From Basilea psittacipulmonis DSM 24701 (GTDB taxonomy: Bacteria; Pseudomonadota; Gammaproteobacteria; Burkholderiales; Burkholderiaceae_B): a stretch of DNA of 64,000 bases. How positions within the stretch are numbered: position 1 is the stretch's first letter; every line of letters starts with the position of its first letter. The stretch spans positions 1,488,001 through 1,552,000 of the forward strand of contig NZ_CP009238.1 in the NCBI RefSeq assembly GCF_000743945.1, in the 5' to 3' direction. Position numbers and translations under genes: made by a program. Below, in pieces: positions 63,629 to 64,000 of this stretch. A model generated the notes under the pieces. That model saw only the letters and a list, made by a program, of their open reading frames with translations. It searched no databases and was not told the DNA's origin.

Positions 63629-64000
63629 ATGATGAACAGGCGACCTATTATTGGCATCACCATGTATGCCCCTAACCAAGAGACTAAGATTGGTTTTACG
63701 ACCAGTGAAGCTTACATTGAAGCTGTGCACCGCAGTGGAGGTATCTCCATGCTTATGCCTCCTATTTGTGAAAGTTATGTCCCTGATTGGTTAGATATTG
63801 TAGATGGTGTCATTATGACAGGGGGCGGTGATATTAATCCTTGTCTTTATGAACAAAATACCTCTTCGCCTTGCTATTCATATGGCATTAATGATTGTCG
63901 AGATAAAGTAGAATTCCGACTTGCTAAAGAAATCTTGAAACAAAATAAACCTTGTTTGTGCATTTGTCGTGGCATGCAGGTTATGAATGTGGTGTGTGGT
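63629..64000 (+). CDS. gamma-glutamyl-GABA hydrolase family protein, 3' truncated by window
   Basis: Only about 124 residues are visible from ATG 63629. It begins RRPIIGITMYAPNQETKIGF, then VDGVIMTGGGDINPCLY and CLCICRGMQVMN with the catalytic Cys of the class I glutamine amidotransferase nucleophile elbow. This is the PuuD (peptidase C26) family, which cleaves gamma-glutamyl-GABA in putrescine breakdown; the actual substrate is not shown. The rest lies beyond the edge. Confidence 0.88.
   Translation, partial: MMNRRPIIGITMYAPNQETKIGFTTSEAYIEAVHRSGGISMLMPPICESYVPDWLDIVDGVIMTGGGDINPCLYEQNTSSPCYSYGINDCRDKVEFRLAKEILKQNKPCLCICRGMQVMNVVCG

Overview
The window is an AT-rich chromosomal segment of a Gram-negative bacterium. 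It carries outer-membrane and LPS machinery (lptD, lptF, three Burkholderiales-type porins with a C-terminal Phe), an AmgK-MurU cell-wall recycling pair divergent from lptD, a RisA/RisS (OmpR/EnvZ-like) pair, and gene orders typical of Betaproteobacteria (pepA-holC divergent from lptF; coaE-zapD; miaB-ybeZ-ybeY facing corC-lnt; yajC-secD-secF). The best fit is a low-GC member of the Alcaligenaceae (Basilea/Pelistega/Taylorella-like). That placement is inferred from gene content and codon look, not from a search.

Layout: 1-1937 lptD (3' truncated by the window edge); 2043-5960 amgK-murU followed by a two-gene, highly divergent cytochrome bd-like membrane pair; 5966-9676 a five-gene reverse operon ending in the two-component pair; 9768-14393 glutathione reductase, polyphosphate kinase 2, thiD, a Pcm-like methyltransferase; 14749-16272 an acetate CoA-transferase; 16566-21096 a gamma-proteobacterial-looking nrdA-nrdB-yfaE operon plus a YrdC-family gene; 21535-26097 three porins; 26208-27006 tRNA-Arg and RNase P RNA; 27071-33799 uup, zapD, coaE, a BI-1 family protein, holC, pepA; 33850-37178 lptF, an NlpC/P60 hydrolase and a DUF2325 gene; 37333-40762 a secreted DUF4139 (MuiA-like) protein and an LtaS-like sulfatase-fold transferase; 40897-50269 hemerythrin protein, secF-secD-yajC, ybeY-ybeZ-miaB, corC-lnt; 50271-51140 a broken toxin-antitoxin locus and three tRNAs; 51831-64000 a ricin-lectin lipoprotein, FAH-family, AstE-like and NUDIX enzymes, UspA, DUF442, a DMT transporter, bioB, dnaQ, fabI, a MltD-like transglycosylase, gloB, a methyltransferase, rnhA and the start of a PuuD-like amidotransferase.

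Two themes stand out. First, envelope biology dominates: LPS transport, peptidoglycan recycling and hydrolysis, porins with a likely regulator (RisAS), lipoprotein N-acylation, Sec accessory proteins and a putative surface-polymer transferase. Second, many gaps between genes hold private tandem repeats, each with its own sequence and period (27, 40, 53, 66, about 92, about 106, 108 and 167 bp). At least three contain copies of the 3' end of the adjacent gene (nrdA, uup/zapD, lptF), which suggests frequent local tandem duplication followed by decay. There is no evident prophage, insertion sequence or CRISPR array. The most unusual items are the nrdA-tail repeats, the ligand-poor CydA/CydB-like pair, an 11-C tract inside the sensor kinase gene, the lptF 3' duplication without an adjacent lptG, a truncated toxin beside an intact antitoxin, and a ricin-type lectin lipoprotein.
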